Origin: Takifugu bimaculatus
Lineage: Eukaryota > Chordata > Actinopteri > Tetraodontiformes > Tetraodontidae
DNA: 64,000 nucleotides
Assembly (NCBI GenBank): GCA_004026145.2
Contig: CP034993.1
Coordinates: 7,513,566-7,577,565 of the forward strand
Reading direction: 5' to 3'
The stretch's first letter is position 1, and every line of letters starts with the position of its first letter. The translations under genes and the position numbers were made by a program. Of the stretch, positions 14,700 to 27,500 are shown in pieces. Under the pieces are notes generated by a model, which saw nothing but the letters and a program-made list of their open reading frames with translations, was not told where the DNA came from and searched no databases.

Positions 14700-15502
14700 T
14701 CACACCGAGAGTTAATTTGGGGTCTCCAGACAACCTGTCGTGCATGTTTTTGAGCTGCCAGCAGAAACTAAAGCAGTCAGAGAAAACCATTCAGGAACAG
14801 GAAGGACATGCCGATATATAGAATGTCCATACAGTCAATATACCATACATTTGAATCTGGTTGTGGCCACAGGAAGCTTAGAAGTCTTTAAAACCGTTGT
14901 ACTTGGTGTCATTGTTGAGTCACACAGCACGTTCATTGTTCTTAAAGCATAATTCATTAAAAATGGTAGGGAACAAAACTGAAAGATCTGTGCAGCTGAT
15001 AAATCATCTCCTCCACCTCACACTGATTTAACGGCTGGTTGATGTTTTCATTTAGTAAACTGACTCCAGAAAAGATAAGTGATGCCAGATACCAGAAGTC
15101 CCTTTTGTTTACTTTCCTCACTATCACTTACTGTGCGACCCAGGCTGGCCTGTCTTTATTTTTGTACTTGCTCGTGTCTGCTCAAAGGTTCAGGGCAGCA
15201 TAGGTGTTTAGCACCTCTTCTGGTTTAGCACCACATGCTGCATGGTGGAAAAGGCAAGACAAAATGTGGAAAAAAACACAATACACTCGCATGGTGAACT
15301 AAAGCCAAACTAAAAGCCGCTTCAGCATGAGCTCATTGTTTTGGTCAAGGTAAATAAAATACCTGGAGCACCTCAGCAGACTGGACCAGAACATTACTGT
15401 GGATTTGGGAATTTGATGCATACTTTCACCTTCTAATGTGTCATTCTCTGGTTCCCGCAGCCACTGCTGAGGGGTTCCGTTTCACTTATTAACTAAGCTT
15501 TT

Positions 15503-15573
<71 letters not shown>

Positions 15574-18500
15574 ACATTGGCCAGGAGCCAACGTGTTTAT
15601 TCTGAGTCAGGTCCAGCTGTGCATTTTCTTCTGTGGATAACAGTTCATACCCTTTATTTAATACCCGTGCAGAATGGGTTCACGAGGGCAGACAGGAAAC
15701 AATTCATTGCTGTCACGTCTTTAGTGAAAATACAGGCAAACTGTGACTTTTACACATGGTCATGGAAGCAAAGTGAAGCAGGCCTCACACGCTGCAGCTG
15801 CAGGATGTGTGACAGCCTGTGTGTATAAAACTGTCTGAAATTGACCATGTGATCCCTTTTGTCTGCACTGGACTATTACCGGTACCTGCTCAGGGTTGGA
15901 CTGAGACTGGGGCACATCAGCTTCTCTGGCAGACTCTGCCCCGACAGTTTAGGCCAGCATAGATCAGCCACAGGCACCACTTGTGCTGCAAGTTGTTTTT
16001 CACCAAACACCCAGACACAGTCTGGTCTGTGGACTTCCTCCCTCATCAGAAGAGGTGAAGAGGAGACTGCATAATCACTTTCTGGCCAGACTTTGGTCTC
16101 TGCTTTACTGATTCCAGTAAACTCTCCAGTTTGATTTGCCCTGTTTGAATTTATGGCGACATTTAGAAGATCATAACTCTGTAGCAACAGTCAACGTACC
16201 AGATGTTTTTTAATTCTTGTCTCATTTTGATGTCGTAAAACTAAAGCAAACCTATGAATTCTACCAGAAAGAAATTCTGTAAGTCATAAAATCATTTGAG
16301 AGATGTACGGACAGATGAAAAACATTGCATGTCTCTTATTTTAGTTCATTATAGATGCAAATTCATGTGGTAGGTCTTAAAAGTTGGCATCTATCTGAAT
16401 ATGGGACAAGCTGCAATCTTTTCATAGATGCCTTTTTTAGCTACCGGTTAGATTTGGTTTTGTAAGAGAATATGTTTAGAGAATATGTTTTAGGGTGAAA
16501 AGATGAAGAACACTGCTACTGAAAGAAATAAACTTTCAAAGCTCAAGGATGAATTTTCGCAGTCGGAGTGTCCTTGTCCAAATATGGTCATTCATTCTAA
16601 TCATTTCAAGTTGTAAATCTTATTTTCCACTTAATGAGCCCCTCAAAATTCATTTGTAAATGTGCCCATCGTCTGACTCACTGTGCTGCTTGCGACACAC
16701 TTCCCAAGAACAATAGGCACCTCCTAACAGAGTCTTGGTCACGCTGCATCAACAGGGAGGTGGAGATGCAATCAAGAGCCAGCTCAGGACTAAACGGAGC
16801 GTCTGCGCGTCTTTTCGGGCTCTTGTCCAATTACAAGCACAAAGCTGATGTCACTCAGAGCCGGACTGAGCTTTGGCAGACGGTACTGTGGGCAGGGAAA
16901 GGAACAGCTGAACTTCTGCCTCCTACACAAACATCCTCACTTGAACAAGGAGGTGATGGGTTACCAACAGCTGGATGAACTGACATGAAGAGAAAGCTTT
17001 CACATGACTTTACTGGGCTCTTCTGCTACAGACACATTGCTATTTTTAAGATGGAGAATGATTTATTGCTCAAATTACTTTAATGGTTTGCTTTCAATTT
17101 TCATAGATCGGAACCAGCTGAAGAGTATCAATATTTAACGCTGCAGCGCTGTGTTGTAATGAAATATTGGTAGAAACCTCAGCGGAAATCCTTTGACTTC
17201 ATCTGGGTTTGGGAGATTATACCAGAAACTAAATAATAGAAGAGAACTCCTCCGTGACACAATGTAACATTGGGTTTTTTTTAAATTCAATGAGTAAACT
17301 TTGAGAACAAGCACAGTGAAACCCTGAAGAACATCCTGGTGCAGCAGACCCACCTACGCACACACACAGACACTGTCTCTGTACGTCACCAGCAGCAAAA
17401 CCACAAAGATAAATCTAGACCTGCGGCTTTTCACACTGCTGTGACTGAGAACAGCGATGCACCATGGTGAACCTGGAGGTGTTCTCACTATAAGTATCCT
17501 GCCACGCCTGTCCACACGGTGTGGCTTTGGGGGGCAGGTCCAAGACGAATCTGCTGAACGGGCGACTAAATAAAATGCACAACTTTTGTTAAATGTAAAA
17601 AAAAGATTTTGGAAAAGAAGAATGTTGACTCACTTGTGGGAAAGGGTTGCTTACTCCTTCTGCTTCATGACCTCTCAGGTTGATGATATGGACCTCCTGT
17701 GGTAGACTGATGGTGCCCCTGCTTGCACAGCCTGACATTGCGGTGAAGCTCTTCAGCATGGCCTGCACTGGGTGGCCCAATCCAACCGGCAAAAGCTCAC
17801 AGGGGCTACGGAACAAGGGCTCTGCAGTGAAAACAAAACAGCATGAATAAACTCACTAATGCAAAATACAAAATGCACACATTCCCCTACGACTGTCGAT
17901 GTTTTTGCATAATGAAACTGATTTTCTGGTTTCAATTGCTAGCAAAAGGGGATATTGATCAACTCTTTCTGTCTCTCTGTAAGTACTAGCAGAGACTGGA
18001 ACAGCAGTCAACCAAAACTCTTTTTTGACTCTATATATGGTTTGTCCAGCACCACTGGCTGAAATGACCATTGAATGACAGGAGCCTTTTCATACATGTT
18101 GTATGGAAACCAAGGATTTCCTCGTTTACAGCCTGAGGTTTCTGGTGTAGTTCACAGGTTTTTCTTCCCGTATAAAGTTCTATGTGTCTATGAGACTTCA
18201 CTTTTAAGGTTTACATATGCAGCAATGGGTGGCAGAAAAACATGATGCTGTGGTTTGACTCATGTGCTCTTTTTAGAGTGTCATGTGACCTATGACGCCC
18301 TTCTTCAGGGGCCACGGGTCGAGTTGGTCTCTGTCACATTTGAAACACATCTCACTAAATACAGACAGGATGCCAAAAGCAATCAGATAAAACATTTGGA
18401 AAGCATCAAGTGAATAACAGAATAACAGAGTCAAACACACAGTGGGGCACAGCTAGTAGGGGAGGGAGATTTTTTTGGAAAAGTTATTGTTTTTCTTTTT

Positions 18501-21500
18501 TTTTAACATTGAATAAGCCAGAGACCATGTATGACATACTGCCTCTTCTTCTTGTGAGGAACACAGAACTGCTTTGTTACCATATTTGGCTAAAGAAATT
18601 AAAGATTTGATAGATGTAGCATCCTGCATTTTTGTGTTCTTGGTTGTGAATGTCTTTCAAGCTCAGAGGGATTATCTATGACTGGAAAGGATATCTTTTA
18701 AAGGGAAAGTTATTGATATATTGATGAAAGGACCAGGCTTAATAGCAAAAACCTATGATGCATCAGTATTTCCTGCCCTCCTTTTTCCTCCCAAAGGACC
18801 AAAGCCTATTCCCGCTACAGCATGTCATCAAGACTCACTCCCACAAATGCATGGGCGTGCGGGGGGGCAACTCCAACTCACTTTTTCCCCTCACACACAG
18901 AGAAAAACAAACACTTGCAAGACAAACAAAGAAAAATAGAGTTCTTTCTGGGCGAGTGCCAAAACATTACAATACACACGGGGCAGTGCTGTGAGTTTTA
19001 ACATTGTTTTGGACTATGCAAGGAGGAGAAATGGGACAGAAAAGTAGGGCATTCAAACGCTAATGGTATTGTTTTGGAGAAAGATTATTTCAAGAGGTCT
19101 AATAATCAGGTTTTATATTTCTGTTGGCCAATGCCAGTTTAGTATTTTATTATCTCTCTGGTATGTGCAGACCCCAAAGCTATTTGAATACAACTGATGT
19201 ATAGGATAGCTCATTTATACATTTTGCATATGGACTTCTCATTTGTTGGTCATACTTCTGGAAAACGAATACTAATAAATTTGTTCTTGAGCAGTTTCTA
19301 GTGAAAATACAATCTGTCAGGTTGTTATATCTAGCTGCCAATTGAGGCAAATTTAAAGCTCCTTCTGCCCTTTGTCATTAGGGAGTGTTGGGAAACAAAT
19401 GAAAAACATTTTCAAACTGCATGAAAACAGGCAATAACTGTTTAAACTCTTCAAGCTAAATCATTCGATGCTGCTTATATTATTTTCAGAGAGACAAAAA
19501 AGATTTTAAGGGCTACATAAAGGAAGACACCTTTACCAATACTAGCACAACCTATTCTTTTACTTTTATTATTAGTCTAAAGCAAAATTAAGGAGCAAAA
19601 CAAGTGCTTCTGCCAGCTCTAATCTACCCTCGAAGTCTTTAATCCAGCAGCAATAATGCTCAAATGTATTAAGAGGCTTCAGCAGCATGATGCATGTAGA
19701 AATTCAATATCAAAGTCTCTCATTAATTATATCCTATAGTTAATCATGGAAATTGAAATATACAGATCAAATCCCAGTGCCAAAAGAGGAACTTTTACGT
19801 TTTCTCAAGGAACATTGTTTCGAGTCAAATGAGCAACAGATGAGCAACAAAACTAACATGGTTTCATCCCAGCGCAGCCAAACAGACTCAACATCAACCT
19901 CTCATCGTCAAGTCCAATCGACAAGTTTCAAAAGACTCATCTGTGCTTTAATACCAGTGAGTAGTGACGCCAGAACCTTAGTTAACACGCAGCTATGCAG
20001 CTGTCTTTGTCCTGGATCACACAAACAAGGACCAGCCACTGATCCAAAGGACATTTACCAAACAAAAATGTGGATTGTCACTGAAATATATTAGAAAAGC
20101 AAGGCTTATTCTCCAAAATAGTAACTCCAGGCAGGTTTCAAATCACACTGACAGCCCAAGATGCTGTGGTTTGGGCTGGGAAAGTGAGGTGACAAGGTCC
20201 TATCAAAGTCCGGAAGAGCGTCTGTCCCTCTCATACTGTAGAGTTCTAACATGTCACCACTTCCAGTTCTTAATAGACTGTCTGTCATTTTTGGCAATAA
20301 TTTTAATTTGCAATTTATCAGACTTGCTGTGCAAATTACTATATGATCAGTTGCCCTTGAGGCAACATGATCAAATACCCACCTGTGTTATGGTGGATTA
20401 AAGTCGTTAAAATAAAAGAGAAATGATGTAGAAACAGTCAGATCGTGTTGCAGTCCCGTTTGAATTAAAACTGTAAGGGACACCTAAGGCAATAAAAAGT
20501 AACTTCAAACGAACAGCACCAACTAATACCTACTGAAATATGAATTATATTTTAAACCTTAAAAAATAGTCTAACTCAACTTGGGTTAGAATGATTAGTA
20601 AATCATTTATTGTTAAATATTTATTCCTTTCAGATATTTCCAATTATCAACTGTTTTGTCTGTCTGTCTAGTCGTTTGAGTACGCTGCCAAAAAGGCCTT
20701 CCTGCTTTGTGCCTTCATCAATACAGCTTTCTCTATCACAACAGATAAACACCTCTGTATCCAAGGAATTCACTGTGTTGCTTTTGCACTGTGCCAAGAT
20801 ATGGGTCCAGGAAGTGATGTCAGTGTGTGTGCCAGTTTGGGACAAATCTGATATTCCCACAAAGCCATTTCCAAGGATAAACAAACAGAACCTTCCCACT
20901 ATGAGTGAGCACACATCCCCATGTGGAGTTCCCAGTAGCCTGCAGTAAGTATGTGTAGTAACTATGGCTGCAATTACATACAAATAAAAAAATACAATAT
21001 AACCAATTATGTTTTATACGACAAAAAGGATTGCAGATAACATGGGTATAAATCCTTACATACATGCAATAATAAAACATTTGCTTTGTTTTAAATGACA
21101 GAAAATATTATGCAGCAGTGTTTTTTGGTCCAGTACATCTCTACCCTACCTAAGATATCCCAGTTCCCACATGAACTTCAGGATTAAACCAATCCTCTAA
21201 TCCCCTTTTTTCCTACAGGGTACGATTCCCATGGACCGTGGACCACGCAATCCAGTTTAGGAAACATAATATTCTGCCTGTTCTTATTGTCCTGAGGGGT
21301 TTAGGGCTAAAGAATCACTAGCTCTGCTGCGTTTACATTAGCACGGCCCACTCACCCCTGAACTTTCAGTCACTACTACAGGAAGTAAGTAAAGCCCTTC
21401 ATAAAGGTAGTAGAAAGTTCACTCCATTGGCCTGACTATGAAAAGGATTTATCTCTGGACTTTAACATTTGAGGCACAAAAAAGAGGAAGCTGCACTGGT

Positions 21501-24500
21501 GAAAGGAGGGTTGAGCCTGGCCTCTGTTAGGAAGGTCATAAACTGTGTAACATCAGAAGTCAGATCTCCTGCAAACTAGTCTGTTACTTAATATCTCACA
21601 AATACGCTATATTTGCCATTTGTCCTCCACAATCTTGTCTCGTAGTATGATTGAAAAACCAGCCAATAGACAGGAAATTCAGCAGATTAGAGTTTATTTA
21701 TGAGGGTGCTCTGGACCAAAGGCAAGTACTGTATAGATAATGCAGGCAAAGGTTTTATGGGCTTGAGTAGGTTAACAGATGCTTACAGAATAAATTACCT
21801 TGTAAATAAATTAATCTAATTTCTTAACCACACTAGAGGAAATAAACTGACAGCTATGAGGTTTTTACAATATTAGTTGTTTAATAGTTAGAGCTTTAAC
21901 TCTTTTATCCCAAGTTTTTATCCCAAATTTAAAATCAGCCAAAATAACTGCTGCCTAGGAACCAGATAGGCAGCATATTGAAAAATAACCCTAACCCTAA
22001 GACGGTCATTTCCAAAAGCTCTGAAGAATGGTGTGAGCACCTGCTGTAAACCATCACCGTGATATTAAATATCGTCAAACAAAAGGGAAGCGAGCGAGGC
22101 GGCGTTCTCTGTTCCTGTAACTGCAGACCCAAATCAGATGACTTTGAACATCACGAGGCTTGTTCCCGAAGGAAGACAGGAGCCACGCTGTAAGGTGAGA
22201 CAGCAATGACTGAAGTGTTGTGATTGTGCGATGCCATTGTAGGTCTTTACTGTTGGATGCTGACATGTGCTGTCTAGACTGATTATATCAAAGGACAACA
22301 AAGTTCTTAGCGCGCTTCTATGAGGAAAATAACTAGGATACGAATGACAAAAAACAGTAAAGGTATAAAATTCTGCACGGATCCAACAATGTGGTGTATT
22401 ATAATATAGTGTTGGGAATATTCTGTCCACAACATCACTCACCAGCTGCACACTGTTGATCTTTTGCTCATGTACTCTAAAGACTGTAGGACAGCAGGGA
22501 CAAAATTCTGACCTTTCATCTTCACACACAATGATTCAAAGCTGATAAAGATGCAGGAGGTCCAAGAGTCTTGATCCACTTAATATCAGCCTGATTTTGT
22601 TTCTGCTGGAGTGCTGGCCTTGTCAGAAAAATACATAGAATATAAACTCATCTACCACCTGCAAAGCTACGATCAAAGTCAACTGAAATCTAAACTACAC
22701 TATGCAAAAATTTGTATTTCTTTAGGCCCTCAGAATATAACTATGCAACAAAGTTAACAGTTTAAAGCCCATTAAAGTTGTTTTGGGAAATTTCTACATC
22801 GTAAAGATGTCACATTTGTCATTTGTCAAATAGATGACATTAAAGATCTCTTTGATGTTGCCATACTTTAGAAAAACGGTGTCACTCAGATGTGATAATG
22901 GGATCTTTTGAGGACCAGCAGGTTGCCATCATCAGAAACAGAGGCCAGAACAATGCTGGCCCTTTGTGAATGTCTGTGAGTCGAGTGTGAAGGAGCCCTG
23001 GGGGTGAGAAAGGCCAGGCAGGCAGCGTTTTCACACTGGATGGGGCTACATTCCTCCAGGGCTCTTCACCTTCAGGAGAGACAAGGCCAAAATGAAGTAT
23101 GACTTGTCAAAGGCAACGCTGGTTCATGTGTTAACATGCACAAAAAATGCTGACGGGGCCTCAAAGTGGGCACTTAACAGATAGAAAAATATAATGGATT
23201 GTGTTTTTCTGGGAACAAAACAAAACAGGCAGTAAATAAAATGTGGACAGAATTTGGGGAATTAAAACAAGCATTTCTCAAGTGAGCTTTTAACTTTTAT
23301 TTGTGGAAAGTTAAGAGCCTGCTGTCATTTTTGGGAAGGAAATTCTGTTTTCCAAAGGGCAAGTTTAAAACTGGGACAGGGTCTGTCAGCAGGGAAAAAG
23401 AGGGAGAGGTGAGGCCCCAGGAGAAGCTGATGAAAAACTACCTGGAATATTTCAGCTCCAGCCTCATATCAGATGTCGTTCCAGGTACGTAAATGAATGT
23501 GCTGTGTGCTGTCATTGCTAGAAAGTGATGTGCTTTGACATCCTTACACTCATTAAGGCAGGAATACAGAAATTTAGCCACCACTTATCTCTACGCAGTG
23601 TTAGGGGTTACATTAGGGTGGAATTCCCAGTGTTACTTTTTACACCCAAACCTATGAATCTTGGTGACATCACGCCAATTCCAAACCCCAGAAAAAGGGT
23701 TTAAGGTTACTGTAGCTGCACGGGTGATGAATGTTAGTAATCTCCAACCAAACCAAAGTATACCAATACTATGAAATGTGACCAGAAAATCATCTGGAGG
23801 AAACTCAATTAGAACTCAAAGAAAGGACTATGAATGCTGGACCAAGGTCTTAACCATCCCCCGTTTGAATCAGTTCCTTATGGTTGACAAATCTGAGTGT
23901 CTCTTGTATTTGCTGTCCTACTCAGATTCATTCAGAAGCTACACCTAATACAGCAGAACAGTAGTATATTTTTTAAAAGCTCCACATGTTATCTAGCGTG
24001 TCCCCCTTTTTTATCAATAATCGTTCCTCGATGATGTCATTTTCTACTCTTATTCTCCTCCATCTGCAGTGTTTTTTTTCATAGTGCTGTGAAACACAAT
24101 GGAAACATACAATCATTCCAGCTGCCTTTCATTACTGCCTTTGACAATATTATTTACTCATGAGCTTACTGGAACTATGGAGAGGGAAGAGGGGGGGATG
24201 GATGGCTTCAATTTACTCCCATTGATTTGCGCTCCTCTTAACAGGAGCCTGGTAACTTATGGTGGACATACTGTAGATTAAGGTGGGGGTCAGACAGGGT
24301 CTAGGACTTCCTGAACGTGTGACAGATAGAAAAGCGAGAAGATCAAAGCACATGGCAATCAAAGACAAATTCTACTGCTTTAATAAATGAACTAACATTA
24401 GATATGGCCCCTTTTCAATAAATGAAAGAGACAAACCGTGCCAGAAGCGGATGCCTCTGCTTTGACAGCACTGTTAAGATAAAGGCGTCACTATGGGGGA

Positions 24501-27500
24501 GAGGAGACCTGTAATTAGACACACACAGGACTCCCGTTGCTATGTAAACAGCCCAACCGCTCTGCTCCGTAGCGCACTGCCTCTGTGCGGGGCTGCTCTT
24601 GCTCCGCGCATGAATCACAGGGCAACATCTGGTCCCTGGAAGGGACCCTGTTGGTTTGGCATGCTGCATGAGTGTGGAGTGTGTCAGTTTGGACCAGGCT
24701 ATCCACGCCTGCGCAGGCCTACCTCCTCCCCCCGTCTAACCCATCTCTCAGATTACAGCGGTTGCACAATGCTTTTTGGCAGTCTCCGTCATGCTAGCCT
24801 TAAGAGATGTTGTGGACAGAAAGCTTTCACTCATTGATGCATGTGTACACATGGGCGTGCGTGTGTGTGTGTATCTTTGTGTTTGTGCCGAGTGGTAACA
24901 ACCAGTTTTGGGCTTTTGGCATCACATTGGCTCTTGTCTGCCAAGACTATACAAATATGCAGACAGGAAAAAAGGACATTGTTTACTTTGCTATATGTAT
25001 CCAATGAGAATATAAAGAACAACCAGTTCTTCCTTCCAAATATTCTTTTAATTTCTCAGTCCAAATTTATATGACACCTGGGGAAAAAAAAGATTTCCTT
25101 CATCTGATCATAACGACAACAGAAGTGCATGTAAGCGCACTACTGTCGGAGCGCTCCGTATCTATCTGAGACACCCAGATAATTGGAATCGAGTTGCTCT
25201 GGTATGTATACGCCTTTATCGGAGTTTAACTAAACAATGCATATGCTCTATGACCCTAAAAGAACATCCAACAAAGCTGAAGAAGAAGGTAGTCACAGGA
25301 GAAGAATGCATACATTATGTACAAGATGGCCAAAGTTGTATGACTATTAATCTTCCTGTGGTTCCAAATGCTGCCTCCTGACTCCAGTTGTTTATTATGT
25401 GTGGGTCATCCGATAAGGGGCCATATTAACCCAGTAAAAGATGCATATTGCTGAGAGTCGAGCAGGAAGACAAACCCCTGGGACAAGGAAAAAAGTCCGA
25501 CAAGACACTAAAGTCTAATTTTGAACAAAGTTTGATTAAACTGTACATGTAAATGTACTATATGTGCTCCTAGAATGACTAAAACAAACAAACAAAGCTT
25601 AATGTAAAGAATAACAGAAGGTGATATCAGCCCATTCTTCGTCTGGAACTTACAAGAAAGGCAGGAGGAGGACAGAGTATTTCTACAAACTACAATGCTC
25701 GTGTGCCTCTCAGTGCGTCACCAGTTAAACTAGCATCCTGCCAGGGGTGTTCCTGGCAAGTGCCTTAAGTTAATATCTGGCTTGCGCTCACAAAGTTTCA
25801 CAGGAAACCCCAAAAGAAGTCCAAAATGTATCATAGGAACAGCAAGTTAAAAAAAGCAATCACAAAAAGGTGCAGTACAGTGAGGATGTAGAGGGGAGAG
25901 TAGAAAATAGTGGAGACTTGAAATATGGATGTCAAGGTGTCGTTGGGCTGAATTCAAGAGTTATGGGAGGCCCAGATCCTGGCTTTCATTATGCTGAGAG
26001 GACACATTGCTGACTAATGTAAACATTGAGCAAGAGCTCTCCTGACATTTAGAGGGCAGATGTGACTGTTTGCACAGATGCTACAAGATGATAGACATAG
26101 GCAAAAAAAGAAAGGTAAAGAGGTGAGAGATCACGGAAAGTGGTAGCACGGTGGCAAAAAAAAGTTTGTGTGTCAAGTTTCACAGTTTTCTCAATTCATT
26201 TATTCAGTTATTGACAAACATATGTCTGAAATAATAGCGTTTAGTCTTTATTGAGAGCAACCGCAGAGCCCTCACACTGCTTGAGTGAAAAGTATGTGAA
26301 CTCTTGAGTCACTAAACTCAGAAAGGTCAGAGATTAGCACGTAGTCCGGCTAAGAAAACAAGTTTGAAGGTGTGGGCTAGAGATTCTTCAGGAAGAAGAC
26401 CCCTCTGTGTGCCACGCTTTCCTCAGGAAGAGATTTCTGAGGAGCTACGATCAAGAATTGCTGATTTGCATAAAAACACTAAAGGATTCCAAAGTAAATT
26501 CAATGAGAAGAGATGCACTAGTCTACAGTCCACCTATAAATGAAGACACTGGGAGCGAGGATACTAATAACAGCCCTAACTCACAGCCAAATATGTGAAG
26601 GCGTAATGGGAACTGGCTTCTATCTGAGCCCATGGGTCTGCAGTATGTAAAACAACAAGCAGGGCGTCTATGGCCTCGTCAGTTTGCAATTATTGAGCGG
26701 AAGATCAAGTCCCAAGTCTTGAAAAAATTCAAGTTAATGTGAGAACGTTTGTAATTTCTGTAGAAGGTGAGTGATACAACGGAACAGTCACCCAGAACAC
26801 CATCACAAAGCTGCAACAGAATCGCTTCAAAAATTTCCAAAAATCCACCTTTTGAAGAGGCCAATTTAGAGCCCACACCTCAATTCAACAGAGATACTTT
26901 GGAATGACTTCAAGAGGCCATAAGATAGAGCTGGAGCAGCTCTGCCAGGAAGCCTGTGCTAAATTACTTTCTGAGGCTACAGGAAGTGCCTGGTTGAGGT
27001 TGTTGCGCGTAAATCTTGCATCAACCTATTGCGGTCTTTGCTGGAAAGGGCATTTGGCGGTGTAATGGTAAATATCAGTCCCCTGTGACACTGTACAACA
27101 TTGTATTGTGCCGCATGGGGAAGAAATTAGAGGGGAAAACTCGGTGCGCGATCATTGTATTGCAGATCCTGGCATTGTGCGAGAACTGATGTTTTCTCTA
27201 CCCACAGCAGCGACTAACCACACTCTTATTGTTTGAAAAGGCAGCTCTCTGGAGGACATTTGTAATAACAACCTGTAGCAGGAATTAGCCCGAAGGCATG
27301 AAAAATGTAAACTGTGCTCTTTTTAAAAGGATAGCAACAGTATGCTGCACGCTTCTGACTGTGTCTTTTTTTTTTTAATGATCCAAATACCAGTAAACAG
27401 AACTTATAATTGTGTAATTGAAACATACTTTTTTGTGTGTTTGTGTGTGTGTCAGAATTGTGTTAGGTCATAACTGCTGCTGATTTCTGCTTTTTTTTAA

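Noticed and set aside
14419..14821. Frames rich in Cys-Val or His-Thr repeats
   Set aside because: Translations of a CA/TG microsatellite.
21980..22000. Possible interstitial telomeric repeat (ccctaaccctaa)
   Set aside because: Only two units, which is expected by chance in AT-rich DNA of this length.
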